From Mixophyes australis (Eukaryota > Chordata > Amphibia > Anura > Limnodynastidae), in NCBI GenBank assembly GCA_036250195.1, contig JAVHZZ010000003.1, positions 293,233,065-293,297,064 on the forward strand: 64,000 bases of DNA, read 5' to 3'. This document shows, piece after piece, positions 30,825 to 41,434 of the stretch (the stretch's first letter is position 1; every line of letters starts with the position of its first letter). The notes beneath the pieces were generated by a model that did no database searches, had not been told where the DNA came from, and was given only the letters and a program-made list of their open reading frames with translations. The position numbers and the translations under genes were made by a program.

Positions 30825-32982
30825 TGTCCCCGGAGCCGGTGCCCGTAAAGAGGGCGAAGATCCCGGCTGTCGCGGTGCCCCTGGAGGGGCTAAAGACTCC
30901 CCTTGTGGCTGAGCCCTACAAGCGGGTGAAGAAAGAAGGTTACTCACCCGTCAAGCGCTCCCGCGGTGAGTATCGCTTCTTTTCCCCAGGTTCTGGCAGT
31001 GGAGGAAGGATGAGCCAATCAGGGCTCATCTTTCCCCGCTGGCCAATCAGCGGCCGGGTACGCGAGCCAATCGCGGCTTGCGCCGGCTGATGACGTCACG
31101 CCGGCAACAATATAAGTCGCCGGGTGGCGCCATTTTGCCAGGAGAGTCGGCGGCGGAGAGAGAAGGACGTCGGGGGACGTCCGGAGCGGAAGAAGAACAG
31201 CGGAAGCCGCCGGCGCAGAGAACGTCGGCGGGGAGCCCTTGTAAGGGCTAAGAGCACCACCGCCAAGCAGCCCTCAACAGCGCCAAACAGGAGAAGAGGC
31301 GCCGCCGGCTGGAGGGTCTGGAAGACCCGGAAAAGAAGGCAGAAGATGGCGTGGCAAGTTGAGTATCCTGCGCGGAGCAGGTAAGTAGCCTCAACGTTAG
31401 GTCGGGCACAAGGCCCCTGGAGCAGTAAATTAGGGGCACAAGGCCCAGGGACTTAGACACTAGGCCCCGATCAAGTAGTGGGCCAGTAGGCCATAAAGTT
31501 GTTAACGGGCACAAGGCCCAATTAGCTAGTTAGGCAGGGGGACTCAGAGCCCCAGGTACAAGGGCACAAGGCCCTTGGGTAGGTAGTGGCCTAGAGGCCA
31601 TAGGAAGGCCACAGGGCCTGAGTAGGGGCTGGTAGCCCGTAGGCTATAAAGGGCACAAGGCGCTAGTAAATAGTCAGGGAGGCCACAGGCCTCAGTAGGC
31701 AGGGGCTAGTGCCCCAGGTAGCAGGGCACAAGGCCCTAGTTAGTGGGCTCAGACCCCTGAGTTAGAGAGGGGGCTGAGGCCCATAAAACAGAGCACAAGG
31801 CTCTGTGAGTAGCTGAGGCGGAGGCCCATCGTGTGAAGGGCAGAAGGCCCTGGTGGTGTGTGGTAGAGGCGTGAGAGCCTTGTGAGTGTATGAGCGGTCC
31901 TGTGTGAGGTGAGCACACGGAGTTAGGAGGTACAGTAGAGCGGAGGCTCCTGTGGGTGCTGTTGCAACTGGCTGGTTGGCTAGCAGCGGTGTGCTCTGGT
32001 GAGTAACGTGCAAAGTACTGTATACTGTATTTATTATGTCTGTGCGGTGAGTATTGTTTGTATTACGGTAATTGTGGGTGTGCTACATAACTGTGTCCAG
32101 GGCAAGATGTCAGGCCCCCATTAAAGGTAGGCTATTGTTCCCTGTGTTTTCCTGTACTAACCTGTGCTGTGGGGACAAGTGTAGTTACCAGCATACACAT
32201 AGTCAGGGAAGAACACACGTAGTTTTCCCGTCCCTTAGGTCCCTGGGGTCGCATTGGTTTCCAGAGGGGGTGACTGAGTGAGTCAGTGGCAGTGCAGCAC
32301 AGCTCAATGCAGTTCCATAGGCGTCCCGTGGTTCAGGTTGAGTGTCCCAGTCCTTAGTTCCGTGCAGGTTCCCTGGCGGTTCCGTTAGCGCACCACACCT
32401 AGGTAGTCATAGTTGTTTGACTTAGTTGCGTTGCCGACCATTAGAGCGTTGTTAGGGTCGGGTCGCTGTTGTAGCCAGTTTAGTTTTGTGGGTGCCCATC
32501 TTAGTCTCACTGAGAGAGCAGAGGGAGGCTGTGTGTTTCTTGTCATCCTCAGGTGTCGGGGAGGTGCAGGAGAACCGGATCTTAAGTGGGAGTGTCCCGG
32601 TGAGTATCACGCTCGATTCCCCTTTCGGTTAGGCCCTCACCGGCAGGTGTGCGAGGTACTTGAGGCGGGACCAGTCCTGGTCTCAAGTGCCTGTAGTCCC
32701 CCGTGCCTTGGCAATAGCAAAGTGAGGAGGCGGCAAGGGAGCTTGGACTGAGAGTGTTCTTGTTCATTGCCGTATTCTGGGACAGCCCTTACCTGGTAGG
32801 CACGGCCGTAATCTTTGTCTCTTTCTTAGAGGGACGCGGTTAGAGGTGACAAGGGTTGCGGCTGCGGATCTGCTGGGATCAAATCGCAGCTGGGATATCG
32901 GAGGCAGACTGGAGGTGACCATCGTTTACAAGGTAAGTTCTTTTGTGTTGCGTCTGTCCTGTTTCCCCGCAGGGGCGTTACA
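30825..32982 (+). repeat. LTR-like block with strong promoter architecture, interrupting the coiled-coil frame
   Basis: It begins TGTCCCCGG and ends GCGTTACA, interrupting the coiled-coil reading frame, with flanks GGATA and AAATA (three of five bases match). Within it are three CCAAT boxes (31015-31070), a TGACGTCA at 31091, a TATAAG box at 31112 and splice-donor-like CAGGTAAGT sites near 31380 and 32932. It also carries many GGGC-ACAAG-GCCC mini-hairpins (31400-31860). This is the layout of a retroviral-type LTR plus leader. An intron of the element's transcript is the alternative, since the left CGGTGAGTA and right CCCCGCAG also look like splice sites. Frames inside are arginine-rich GC artefacts. 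Confidence 0.45.
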
Positions 32983-33535
32983 AAATAACGCAACTTCAAG
33001 CTAAGAAACAGAAGCTTGAAGCAAATATGTTACTGTTGCAACAATCTTACTCCAAATTCGACAAGAAAAGAGAAACGTTGCTCGCGGAAAAGAAGTTTCT
33101 TAAGAAAGATGAGAAAAAAGAGCAAGCACCTGCCGACAAAGAAATAGAGCCGCGTGAAGTGCAAGATGCAGAGCTCAAGGCAGTAGAGGCCCAAGAAGAA
33201 GATGGGAAAGTAGAGTTGCTGGACCATGCAATCTTGTTGCAAGTCATCAAGGAGCAGCCAGTGCAGCAAAAGCGTTTGCTAGACCAGCAGGAGAAGCTCT
33301 TTGCGGTCATCAAAGAACAACACATGGAAATCCACCAGGAGCTGCAAGGTGACAAGCCAGAATGGTATGTTCCGGAGCATGCCAGGAGTAAAGAAGAAAT
33401 TAAGGGAGAAGTAGCAGAAAAAGACCTAGTCCTTAAGAGAGAGCCTGCCCTAGATTTGCAGAAGGAAGAACAGACAAAGGAGGAAGATAAAGTTGCCCTG
33501 CCTGCACCTGAGAAAAAGGCAGTACATGAAAATAC
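32983..33535 (+). pseudogene. Coiled-coil frame, continued, up to the hAT insertion
   Basis: The frame resumes as [20 protein letters not shown], then a Lys/Glu-rich coil ([59 protein letters not shown]). It is cut by the hAT at GAAAATAC (33528-33535) and continues in the same frame at 41443. The region is highly charged, with no globular domain. It would be part of the structural polyprotein at the gag position of this element. Confidence 0.6.
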
Positions 33536-33851
33536 TAGGGATGTGCACCGGCGACTTTTGAGGTCTCGTGTTTTGTGTTTTGGATCCGGATTTTCGTTAT
33601 TTTTGAGGTTCGGATTTGTCTCGCAAAACACTTGACGAAAGGTCTCGGTTCGGATTTAAGGTATTGGATTCGGATTTTTTTTGAAAAAAACATAAAAAGT
33701 TTAAAAATCAAGTTTTTGGGCTTATTTTCACTCCTAGGCTATTATTAACCTCAATAACATTCAATAACAAGCATTTCCACTAATTTACAGTGTATTCTGA
33801 ACACCTCACAATATAGTTATTAGTCCAAAACGTTGCAACAAGGTATCTTTC

Positions 33852-35424
33852 TGGACTGCGTAGAGGAGTGGGTCACCACAATATATTAAAAACCCTGAAC
33901 TTTTATGATTCGCACCAATAATTGTACCTGGACTGCGTAGAGGAGTGGGTCACCACAATATATATTAAAAACCCTGAACTTTTATGAATCGCACCAATAA
34001 ATGTACCTGGACTGCGTAGAGGAGTGGGTCACCACAATATCTTAAAAACCCTGAACTTTTATGATTCGCACCAATAATTGTACCTGGACTGCGTAGAGGA
34101 GTGGGTCACCACAATATCTTAAAAACCCTGAACTTTTATGATTCGCACCAATAATTGTACCTGGACTGCGTAGAGGAGTGGGTCACCACAATATCTTAAA
34201 AACCCTGAACTTTTATGATTCGCACCAATAATTGTACCTGGACTGCGTAGAGGAGTGGGTCACCACAATATCTTAAAAACCCTGAACTTTTATGATTCGC
34301 ACCAATAATTGTACCTGGACTGCGTAGAGGAGTGGGTCACCACAATATCTTAAAAACCCTGAACTTTTATGATTCGCACCAATAATTGTACCTGGACTGC
34401 GTAGAGGAGTGGGTCACCACAATATCTTAAAAACCCTGAACTTTTATGATTCGCACCAATAATTGTACCTGGACTGCGTAGAGGAGTGGGTCACCACAAT
34501 ATCTTAAAAACCCTGAACTTTTATGATTCGCACCAATAATTGTACCTGGACTGCGTAGAGGAGTGGGTCACCACAATATCTTAAAAACCCTGAACTTTTA
34601 TGATTCGCACCAATAATTGTACCTGGACTGCGTAGAGGAGTGGGTCACCACAATATCTTAAAAACCCTGAACTTTTATGATTCGCACCAATAATTGTACC
34701 TGGACTGCGTAGAGGAGTGGGTCACCACAATATCTTAAAAACCCTGAACTTTTATGATTCGCACCAATAATTGTACCTGGACTGCGTAGAGGAGTGGGTC
34801 ACCACAATATCTTAAAAACCCTGAACTTTTATGATTCGCACCAATAATTGTACCTGGACTGCGTAGAGGAGTGGGTCACCACAATATCTTAAAAACCCTG
34901 AACTTTTATGATTCGCACCAATAATTGTACCTGGACTGCGTAGAGGAGTGGGTCACCACAATATCTTAAAAACCCTGAACTTTTATGATTCGCACCAATA
35001 ATTGTACCTGGACTGCGTAGAGGAGTGGGTCACCACAATATCTTAAAAACCCTGAACTTTTATGATTCGCACCAATAATTGTACCTGGACTGCGTAGAGG
35101 AGTGGGTCACCACAATATCTTAAAAACCCTGAACTTTTATGATTCGCACCAATAATTGTACCTGGACTGCGTAGAGGAGTGGGTCACCACAATATCTTAA
35201 AAACCCTGAACTTTTATGATTCGCACCAATAATTGTACCTGGACTGCGTAGAGGAGTGGGTCACCACAATATCTTAAAAACCCTGAACTTTTATGATTCG
35301 CACCAATAATTGTACCTGGACTGCGTAGAGGAGTGGGTCACCACAATATCTTAAAAACCCTGAACTTTTATGATTCGCACCAATAATTGTACCTGGACTG
35401 CGTAGAGGAGTGGGCACTGGGCAC
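33852..35424. repeat. 77-bp minisatellite, 21 units
   Basis: Units begin TGGACTGCGTAGAGGAGTGG at 33852, 33929 and 34008, then every 77 bp from 34085 to 35394. From 34085 on the units look identical by eye. Diverged relatives (GACTGCGTAGTGTGGTGGCC near 35637, GACTGCATAGTGGGGTGGCC near 35736, GACTGCACAGTGGAGTGTCC near 36868) show that the unit arose from older hAT 3' sequence. Confidence 0.95.
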
Positions 35425-35946
35425 CACAATAAAATATATAAAAAACCTTCAACAGATCTGCATTACACTACACATACGGCTGCTCCTCCATCCTCTCCAT
35501 CATATACATGTTGGAGTTTTAGCGTGTGACAACCTCTTGTTTTTGATAATGTCAGTGCATTTTGAATATTTTTCAATTTGCCCCACACCACTGAATGTAC
35601 TTTATCTATGATACGCAATACGCATCTATCTATCTTGACTGCGTAGTGTGGTGGCCCCGGTACACAATTTGGTACCGAGGCCACAATATAATTAAAAAAC
35701 CCTCCACGTGTCTGAATTCCACCAAACAAGTATCTGGACTGCATAGTGGGGTGGCCCCGGTACCCAATTTGATACCGGGGCCACAATACCTCCTCCAAAC
35801 ATGGTACAGACAATTCGTCATTGAGAGACCCCAGACAGACAGGGTCGAAGTGTTATTGTTGACTTTGTAAACCCAAAAAAAGTCCCTGTTGCACATAGTC
35901 GTGCAATGAAGACTGACTTTTTCATTTAAAGGCACGATCTTTAAAG

Positions 35947-36792
35947 TGTCAGAAAGAGAGAGAAGACACAGGAGAGGAGAGTTGTAGCTGGGGACCTGGG
36001 GTGGAAGCTCCCAGGCTCCCCCAGCATTGCCTGGAAGTCTGAGCGTGGTGACTGAGCCAGGGCAAGGAATGTGTGCCCTGGATGAGGGGGAGAACTCCAT
36101 GCCACTATAGTGAACCCAAGAGAGAGGGGGACACTGCACATGGAAGAGGCCCTGGAGTGAGGGCTGCTACAAGAGGCATGGTAGTTGTAGTGTCAGATCC
36201 TGAGGCTGAGAGTACACAGAGTGACGTGTCAGAGCACAGGAGACATTATCCCCGCAGAGGAGGGATGAGCTGCAGTTGAGAGGTACACAGAGTGTGTCAG
36301 AGCTGCATGGAGGAGAGGCTGCCTGCCTATTAGCATCCATGCATGTGCCCCTGCAGAAAGGGTGATCTGCAGTGAGTATGGAGTGCAAGAGACATGTAAA
36401 TTATGTTATTTAACATCTGGATAACATTAAGAACTGTGCAGGAGGAGTGATAAGTTATTTGCAACCATATTCGTATTTCTCATTAATAACTGTGCTGGAG
36501 AGAGTAAGGAGATGTATATATTCTGCAACCATTATGATTATCGTGCTGGAGGAAGAGTGTAAATAAAAGTTCAGTTTGTTATAGAGATGGTCTGGCGCCC
36601 AAATTATTGTGACTTCTATTACACTGCACCAAAGTGACATTACCTGTGTCCCACTAACTACAAAGAAACACCTGCATGTGCAGGGACCCCCTGATCATTT
36701 ACACCCATGCCCATCAGCTAGCCAGGGCTTGAGAAGGAGGTGCACTGTGTACCCTTTGCACCCCACACTACACACAGTGACAGGGGGTTACA
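35947..36792 (+). repeat. Probable solo LTR inside the hAT
   Basis: It starts TGTCAGAAAGAG and ends GGGGTTACA, with flanks TAAAG and TAATG (four of five bases match). AATAAA occurs near 36561. The hAT sequence on either side (GTCGTGCAATGAAGAC; GAGGCCACAATATAATT) aligns with a second copy of itself at 36910-37060 without this block. The family is not recognised. Confidence 0.55.
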
Positions 36793-37440
36793 TAATGAGG
36801 CCACAATATAATTAAAAAATTGGGCATCAACTGTCACCGTTGTTTAATATCTGATACACCTAAATATGGACTGCACAGTGGAGTGTCCCCAGTAGTAAAT
36901 TTGGTGCCGGGGCCACAATACCTCCTCCAACTTCCAAGTGTAGTGTTTATAAAGACACACAGCGTCGAAGTGTTATTATTAGTTGACTTTCTTAACCCTA
37001 AAATTGTCCCTGTTGCAAATATTCGTGCAATGGACAGTTACTTTTCTATTGAAAGACTCGAGCTTTCAAGTGTAGTGTTTATAAAATATAAACAACAATA
37101 CAGTAGTTTTAGAGCACGTCAATACCTCTTGTTTTAAATTATGACACGGCATTTTACTTTTGGTTTAATTTCTTGAATTTTTTTACATTTGGTTTTACTT
37201 TTTGAACATGGCAAACGACTGTTGCTTGGTCATATAATGCAAAAAAAAAATTTCCAAGATGGAATTGTCCTTGGGCACTCACACCCACCCTTATGTTGTT
37301 GTAATAGGACATGCACACTTTAACAAACCAATCATTTCAGCGACAGGGCCTACCAAACAACTTTGGCTGAAATGATTGGTTTGTTTGGGCCCCCACACCA
37401 AAAAAGCTATTCATCTCTCCCTGTACAGACTAAACAGGCT

Positions 37441-40400
37441 CTACTGAGGCAAGATGTCGTCCTCATCCTCAACCTCTGATTCCTCTCCCCCTACAGTGTG
37501 TACTTCCTCCTCATCACACATTATCAATTCGTCCCCGCTGGACTCCACAACCACAGGTCCCTCTGTAGTATCTGGAGGGCAGTGCTGTACTTCATTGAGG
37601 AATTGATTATTCATTTTTATAAACATCATTTTTTCAACGTTGTGAGGAAGCAACCTCCTTCGCCGCTCACTGACCAGGTTCCCCGCTGCACTAAAAACTC
37701 TTTCCGAGTACACACTGGAGGGGGGACAACTCAGGTAAAATAGAGCCAGTTTGTACAGGGGCTTCCAAACTGCCTTTTTTTCCTGCCAGTAACAATATGG
37801 ACTGTCTGACATGTCTACTTGGATGGTGTCAGCAAAGTAATCATCCACAATTTTTTCTATTGTGACAGCATCCAATGCAGCGAGAGTAGACATGTCTGCA
37901 ATGGTTGGCAGGTCCTTCAGTCCGGACCAGATGTTATCAGCATCCCCGCCAGTGCCTCTTTTGGGAAAACTGAGCTTTTTCCTCGCAGCCATAGATGTGG
38001 AAGAAAATGAGGGTGGAGCTGTTGGCATGTCACGGTCCTCTTCAGAGGACAATCTCCTGACCAGCAGGTCTTTGCACCGCTGTAGACTTGTGTCCGCCGG
38101 AAACAGAGACACAACATACGCTTTAAACCGAGGATCGAGCACGGTGGCCAGAATGTATTCCTCTGACTTTAAAAGAGTGACCACCCTCGGATCCTGGCAA
38201 AGCGTACGAAGGGCTACATCCACAAGAGCTACATGCTTGGTGTAATCGCAATGGCTTACCAGCTCCTCCCTCACTTTCTCCAGCTGCTTCTGCAACAGCC
38301 TGATCAGGGGAATGACCTGACTCAAGCTGGCAGTGTCGGAACTGACTTCTCGTGTGGCAAGTTCAAATGGCTGCAGAACCTTGCACAACACGGAAATCAG
38401 TCTCCACTGCGCTTGACTGAGGCGCATCCCCACTCCTTTGCCTATGTCGTAGGTGGCTGTGTAGGCCTGAATGGCCTTTTGCTGCTCCTCCATCCTCTGC
38501 AGCATATAGAGGGTGGAGTTCCAGTGCGTCACAACCTCTTGTTTGAGGTGATGGCAGGGCAGGTTCAAGCTTTTTTGATGTGCCTCTAGTCTGCGGTAGG
38601 CACTGGCTGAATGCTGAAAGTGTCCAGCAATTTTGCGGGCCACCGCAAGCATCTCCTGCACACCCCTGTCACTCTTGAGGTAATGCTGCACCACCAAATT
38701 AATGGTGTGGGCAAAACATGGGACGTGCTGGAAATTGCCCATATTTAATGCCCGCACAATGTTACTGGCATTGTCTGACACCACAAATCCCCATGAGAGT
38801 CTAAGTGGGGTAAGCCACTGGGAGATAATTTCCCTCATTTTCTCTAATATGTTGTCAGCGTTGTGCCTCTTATTAAAGCCTGTAATGCACAATGTTGCCT
38901 GCCTTTGCATGAGCAGCCATTTTGTAGATGCTGCTACTGATGCAGCTGTTGCTGTTGCTGCGGAAGGGGATGCATCTACCCAGTGGGCTGTCACAGTCAT
39001 ATAGTCCTTCGTTTGCCCAGAACCACTTGTCCACATGTCCGTGGTTAAGTGGACAGTGGGTACAACCGCATTTTTAAGAGCACTGAGGACACTTGATCGT
39101 ACTTCTCTGTACATTTTTGGTATCGCCTGCCTAGTGAAGTGGAATCTCGAGGGGATTTGGTACCGGGGACACAATACCTCCATCAACCCTCTAAATCCCA
39201 CTCCACTGATGGCGGACACCGGGCGCACGTCTAACACCAACATTGCAGTTACAGCCGCAGTTATACGCTTTGCAATAGGGTGACTACTATCGTATTTTGT
39301 GGTCATGGCAAACGACTGTTGGACGGTCAATTGTTTTGTGAAAGACTTAGCGGTCTTACGACTTCCCCTCTGGGAAGATGACCGACTAACAGCAGCAACA
39401 GCAGCAGTGGCAGTAGTAGGCGTACCGCTGCAGGATTCCTCGGATGAATCCCGTATTGAGGAGGACTCAGTCTGGCTGCTGACTTGGGCTGCAGGACTGA
39501 ATCTGATGGAGATTGTGGAGGAAGTTGACGAGGAGGGTGTTGCTGGTGTGTATCCAACTGGACCACGGGATTTAGGTGTCCCTGTACCGATGAGGGTCCT
39601 AGCCCCAGTTCCTGAACTAACCACTGAACTATGAAGGTTATTCAGGTGACGTATAAGGGAGGATGTTCCTAGGTGGGCAAGATCCTTACCCCTGCTTATT
39701 TGAGCTTTACATAAGCTACATATTGCCATACATTGGTTGTCTGGATTTGGATAAAAATAACTCCAGACCGAAGAGGTGCATTTTTTGGTCTTCTGACCAG
39801 GCATGACGATGGGCTTTTTCATCCCATGGACATCAGCTGTTTCCCCCCCTGGTGCCTCATTTACAATAACCACATCACCATCCTCATCATCAAGTTCCTC
39901 CACAGCGCCAGCTACATCATCAATAGCCTCCTCCCGAGCCACCTCTTCCCGTACAGTGATGGGAAGGTCAGGCTTGACAACCACCAACACCCTTGGACTC
40001 GCTTTGGGGATTTGTGATAATTTCTCTTTAGAAGGCAGAGTTGTTTGCTGTTTTGTTGCTGACAGCATAACTCTCTTCAATTTTTTGTAGGGGGGGGGAG
40101 GAGGAGGAGGGCTAAGATCCGTGGGTGAAGCTGAACCACTAGTCATGAACACGGGCCAGGGCCTAAGCCGTTCCTTGCCACTCCGTGTCGTAAATGGCAT
40201 ATTGGCAACTTTACGTTTCTCCTCAGATGATTTAAAGTTTCTCTTTTTGCTACTTTTTCTTAACTTGGGCTTTTTGGATTTTACACGCCCGGTACTACGA
40301 GATTGGGCATCGGGCTTGGAAGACGACGTTGATGGCATTTCATCGTCTATGTCATGACTAGTGGCAGCAGCTTCAGCATTAGGAGGAAGTGGGTCTTGAT

Positions 40401-40449
40401 CTTTCCCTACTTTATCCTCCAAATTTTTGGTCTCCATTATATGTAGCAC
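37441..40449 (-). CDS. hAT transposase, full-length, 1002 residues
   Basis: A single open frame from ATG 40449 to the stop at 37441. The N-terminal 220 residues are Ser/Pro-rich with basic stretches (KKPKLRKSSKKRNFK). A BED-type zinc finger follows at about residues 227-273 (SVWSYF, CSLC at 244-247, H268 and H273), which binds transposon ends. The RNase H-like catalytic core shows LTTDMWTSGSGQTKDYMTVT, GFVVSDNASNIVRAL and VPCFAHTINLVVQHYL. The C-terminal hAT dimerisation region is complete (LALFYLSCPPSSVYSERVFS, then AGNLVSERRRRLLPHNVEKM). The enzyme would excise and insert hAT copies with 8-bp duplications. No stop or frameshift is seen, so it may still be functional. It is longer than many hAT transposases because of the disordered N-terminus. 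A start at the second Met (residue 5) is possible. Confidence 0.93.
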   Translation of the reverse strand: MLHIMETKNLEDKVGKDQDPLPPNAEAAATSHDIDDEMPSTSSSKPDAQSRSTGRVKSKKPKLRKSSKKRNFKSSEEKRKVANMPFTTRSGKERLRPWPVFMTSGSASPTDLSPPPPPPPYKKLKRVMLSATKQQTTLPSKEKLSQIPKASPRVLVVVKPDLPITVREEVAREEAIDDVAGAVEELDDEDGDVVIVNEAPGGETADVHGMKKPIVMPGQKTKKCTSSVWSYFYPNPDNQCMAICSLCKAQISRGKDLAHLGTSSLIRHLNNLHSSVVSSGTGARTLIGTGTPKSRGPVGYTPATPSSSTSSTISIRFSPAAQVSSQTESSSIRDSSEESCSGTPTTATAAVAAVSRSSSQRGSRKTAKSFTKQLTVQQSFAMTTKYDSSHPIAKRITAAVTAMLVLDVRPVSAISGVGFRGLMEVLCPRYQIPSRFHFTRQAIPKMYREVRSSVLSALKNAVVPTVHLTTDMWTSGSGQTKDYMTVTAHWVDASPSAATATAASVAASTKWLLMQRQATLCITGFNKRHNADNILEKMREIISQWLTPLRLSWGFVVSDNASNIVRALNMGNFQHVPCFAHTINLVVQHYLKSDRGVQEMLAVARKIAGHFQHSASAYRRLEAHQKSLNLPCHHLKQEVVTHWNSTLYMLQRMEEQQKAIQAYTATYDIGKGVGMRLSQAQWRLISVLCKVLQPFELATREVSSDTASLSQVIPLIRLLQKQLEKVREELVSHCDYTKHVALVDVALRTLCQDPRVVTLLKSEEYILATVLDPRFKAYVVSLFPADTSLQRCKDLLVRRLSSEEDRDMPTAPPSFSSTSMAARKKLSFPKRGTGGDADNIWSGLKDLPTIADMSTLAALDAVTIEKIVDDYFADTIQVDMSDSPYCYWQEKKAVWKPLYKLALFYLSCPPSSVYSERVFSAAGNLVSERRRRLLPHNVEKMMFIKMNNQFLNEVQHCPPDTTEGPVVVESSGDELIMCDEEEVHTVGGEESEVEDEDDILPQ

Positions 40450-40545
40450 AAGATACTGCAGAATGTGTGAACTTGGTAATATTGCAGTACCAATGGACTT
40501 ATACTGCTGGATTGGTTTTGCAAATTTGGTTATAATTATTATATA

Positions 40546-40579
<34 letters not shown>

Positions 40580-41230
40580 CTTTTTTTTTATTTTTAAAAA
40601 ACTTGGGAATAGTGGGGAAATAACTATGCCCTTAGAAGCACAGAGCACAGGACACAGCACCACTGGACTGAACAGGACACGGCACAGGACCCAGCAGCAC
40701 TACGGAACTCAGCAGGACAGAGCACAGGACACAGCACCACTGGACTGATACTGCAGAATGTGTAAACTTTGTAATATTGCAGTACCACTGGACTTTTACT
40801 GCTGAATGTGTGAACTTGGTAATATTGCAGTACCAATGGGCTTATACTGCAGGATTGGTTGTGCAAATTTTGTGGTAATTAAAAAATATTAAAGTAGTTT
40901 TTGGTATTTTTTAAAAAATCTTTTTTTTATTTTTTTAAACACAGGGGAATATTGGGGAAATAACTATGCCCTTAGAAGCACAGAGCACAGGACACAGCAC
41001 CACTGGACTGAACAGGACACAGCACAGGACCCAGCAGCGCCACTGACCTCAGAAGGACAGAGCACAGCACACAGCACCACTGGACTGATACTGCAGAACA
41101 CAGCACAGCACAGCACAGCACAGCACAGCACAGCACAGCACTAAACAGCACAGCACTAAACAGCACAGAACTAAACAGCACAGAACTAAACAGCACAGAG
41201 GACCACCTAACACACCCTCCCTCTACCCTG
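40450..41230. repeat. Duplicated promoter-side region with CAGCA repeats
   Basis: A block beginning AACTATGCCCTTAGAAGCAC occurs at about 40621 and 40961, each copy preceded by long T/A-rich runs. GCACAGAGCACAGGACACAG words recur, and an ACAGC pentanucleotide array spans about 41096-41140, followed by AGCACTAAAC units. Open frames here are translations of the repeats. The region lies upstream of the transposase start. Confidence 0.85.
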
Positions 41231-41434
41231 ATCAATGCCCGAGTGAAGATGGCGGCGACTAGCGGGGAATTTATAGGATCCGAGTATCGCGAGATCCGAC
41301 AACGGGATTATGAGTCAGAGCCTCAGTTTCACTTTTGAATTTGGCGCCAATACCCGGATCTGTCTCGGATCCGACTCGGATCCGCAACGTTCGGGTGGGC
41401 TCGGATTTCATAAATCCGAGTGCGCTCATCCCTA

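Larger units (their letters stand above)
33536..41434 (-). mobile_element. Autonomous-looking hAT transposon, 7.9 kb
   Basis: Termini TAGGGATGTGC and its inverse (CGCTCATCCCTA) are flanked by a perfect 8-bp duplication GAAAATAC at 33528-33535 and 41435-41442. It carries one uninterrupted 1002-codon transposase on the minus strand, a 77-bp minisatellite, an inserted solo LTR and a CAGCA-type repeat region upstream of the transposase. Confidence 0.93.

Noticed and set aside
31124..31384. Arg-rich 86-codon frame
   Set aside because: It results from GC- and purine-rich leader sequence with no conserved motif and overlaps promoter and splice-like signals.
33852..35424. CRISPR-like array of regular repeats
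   Set aside because: The whole 77-bp unit is repeated with no variable spacers, and it lies in a eukaryotic hAT transposon. It is a minisatellite.
37498..40357. Plus-strand frames within the hAT transposase region
   Set aside because: They are antisense shadows of the 1002-codon transposase.
40624..41235. Cys/Ser/Val-rich minus-strand frames
   Set aside because: They translate the CAGCA and GAGCACAGG repeats and change with repeat number.
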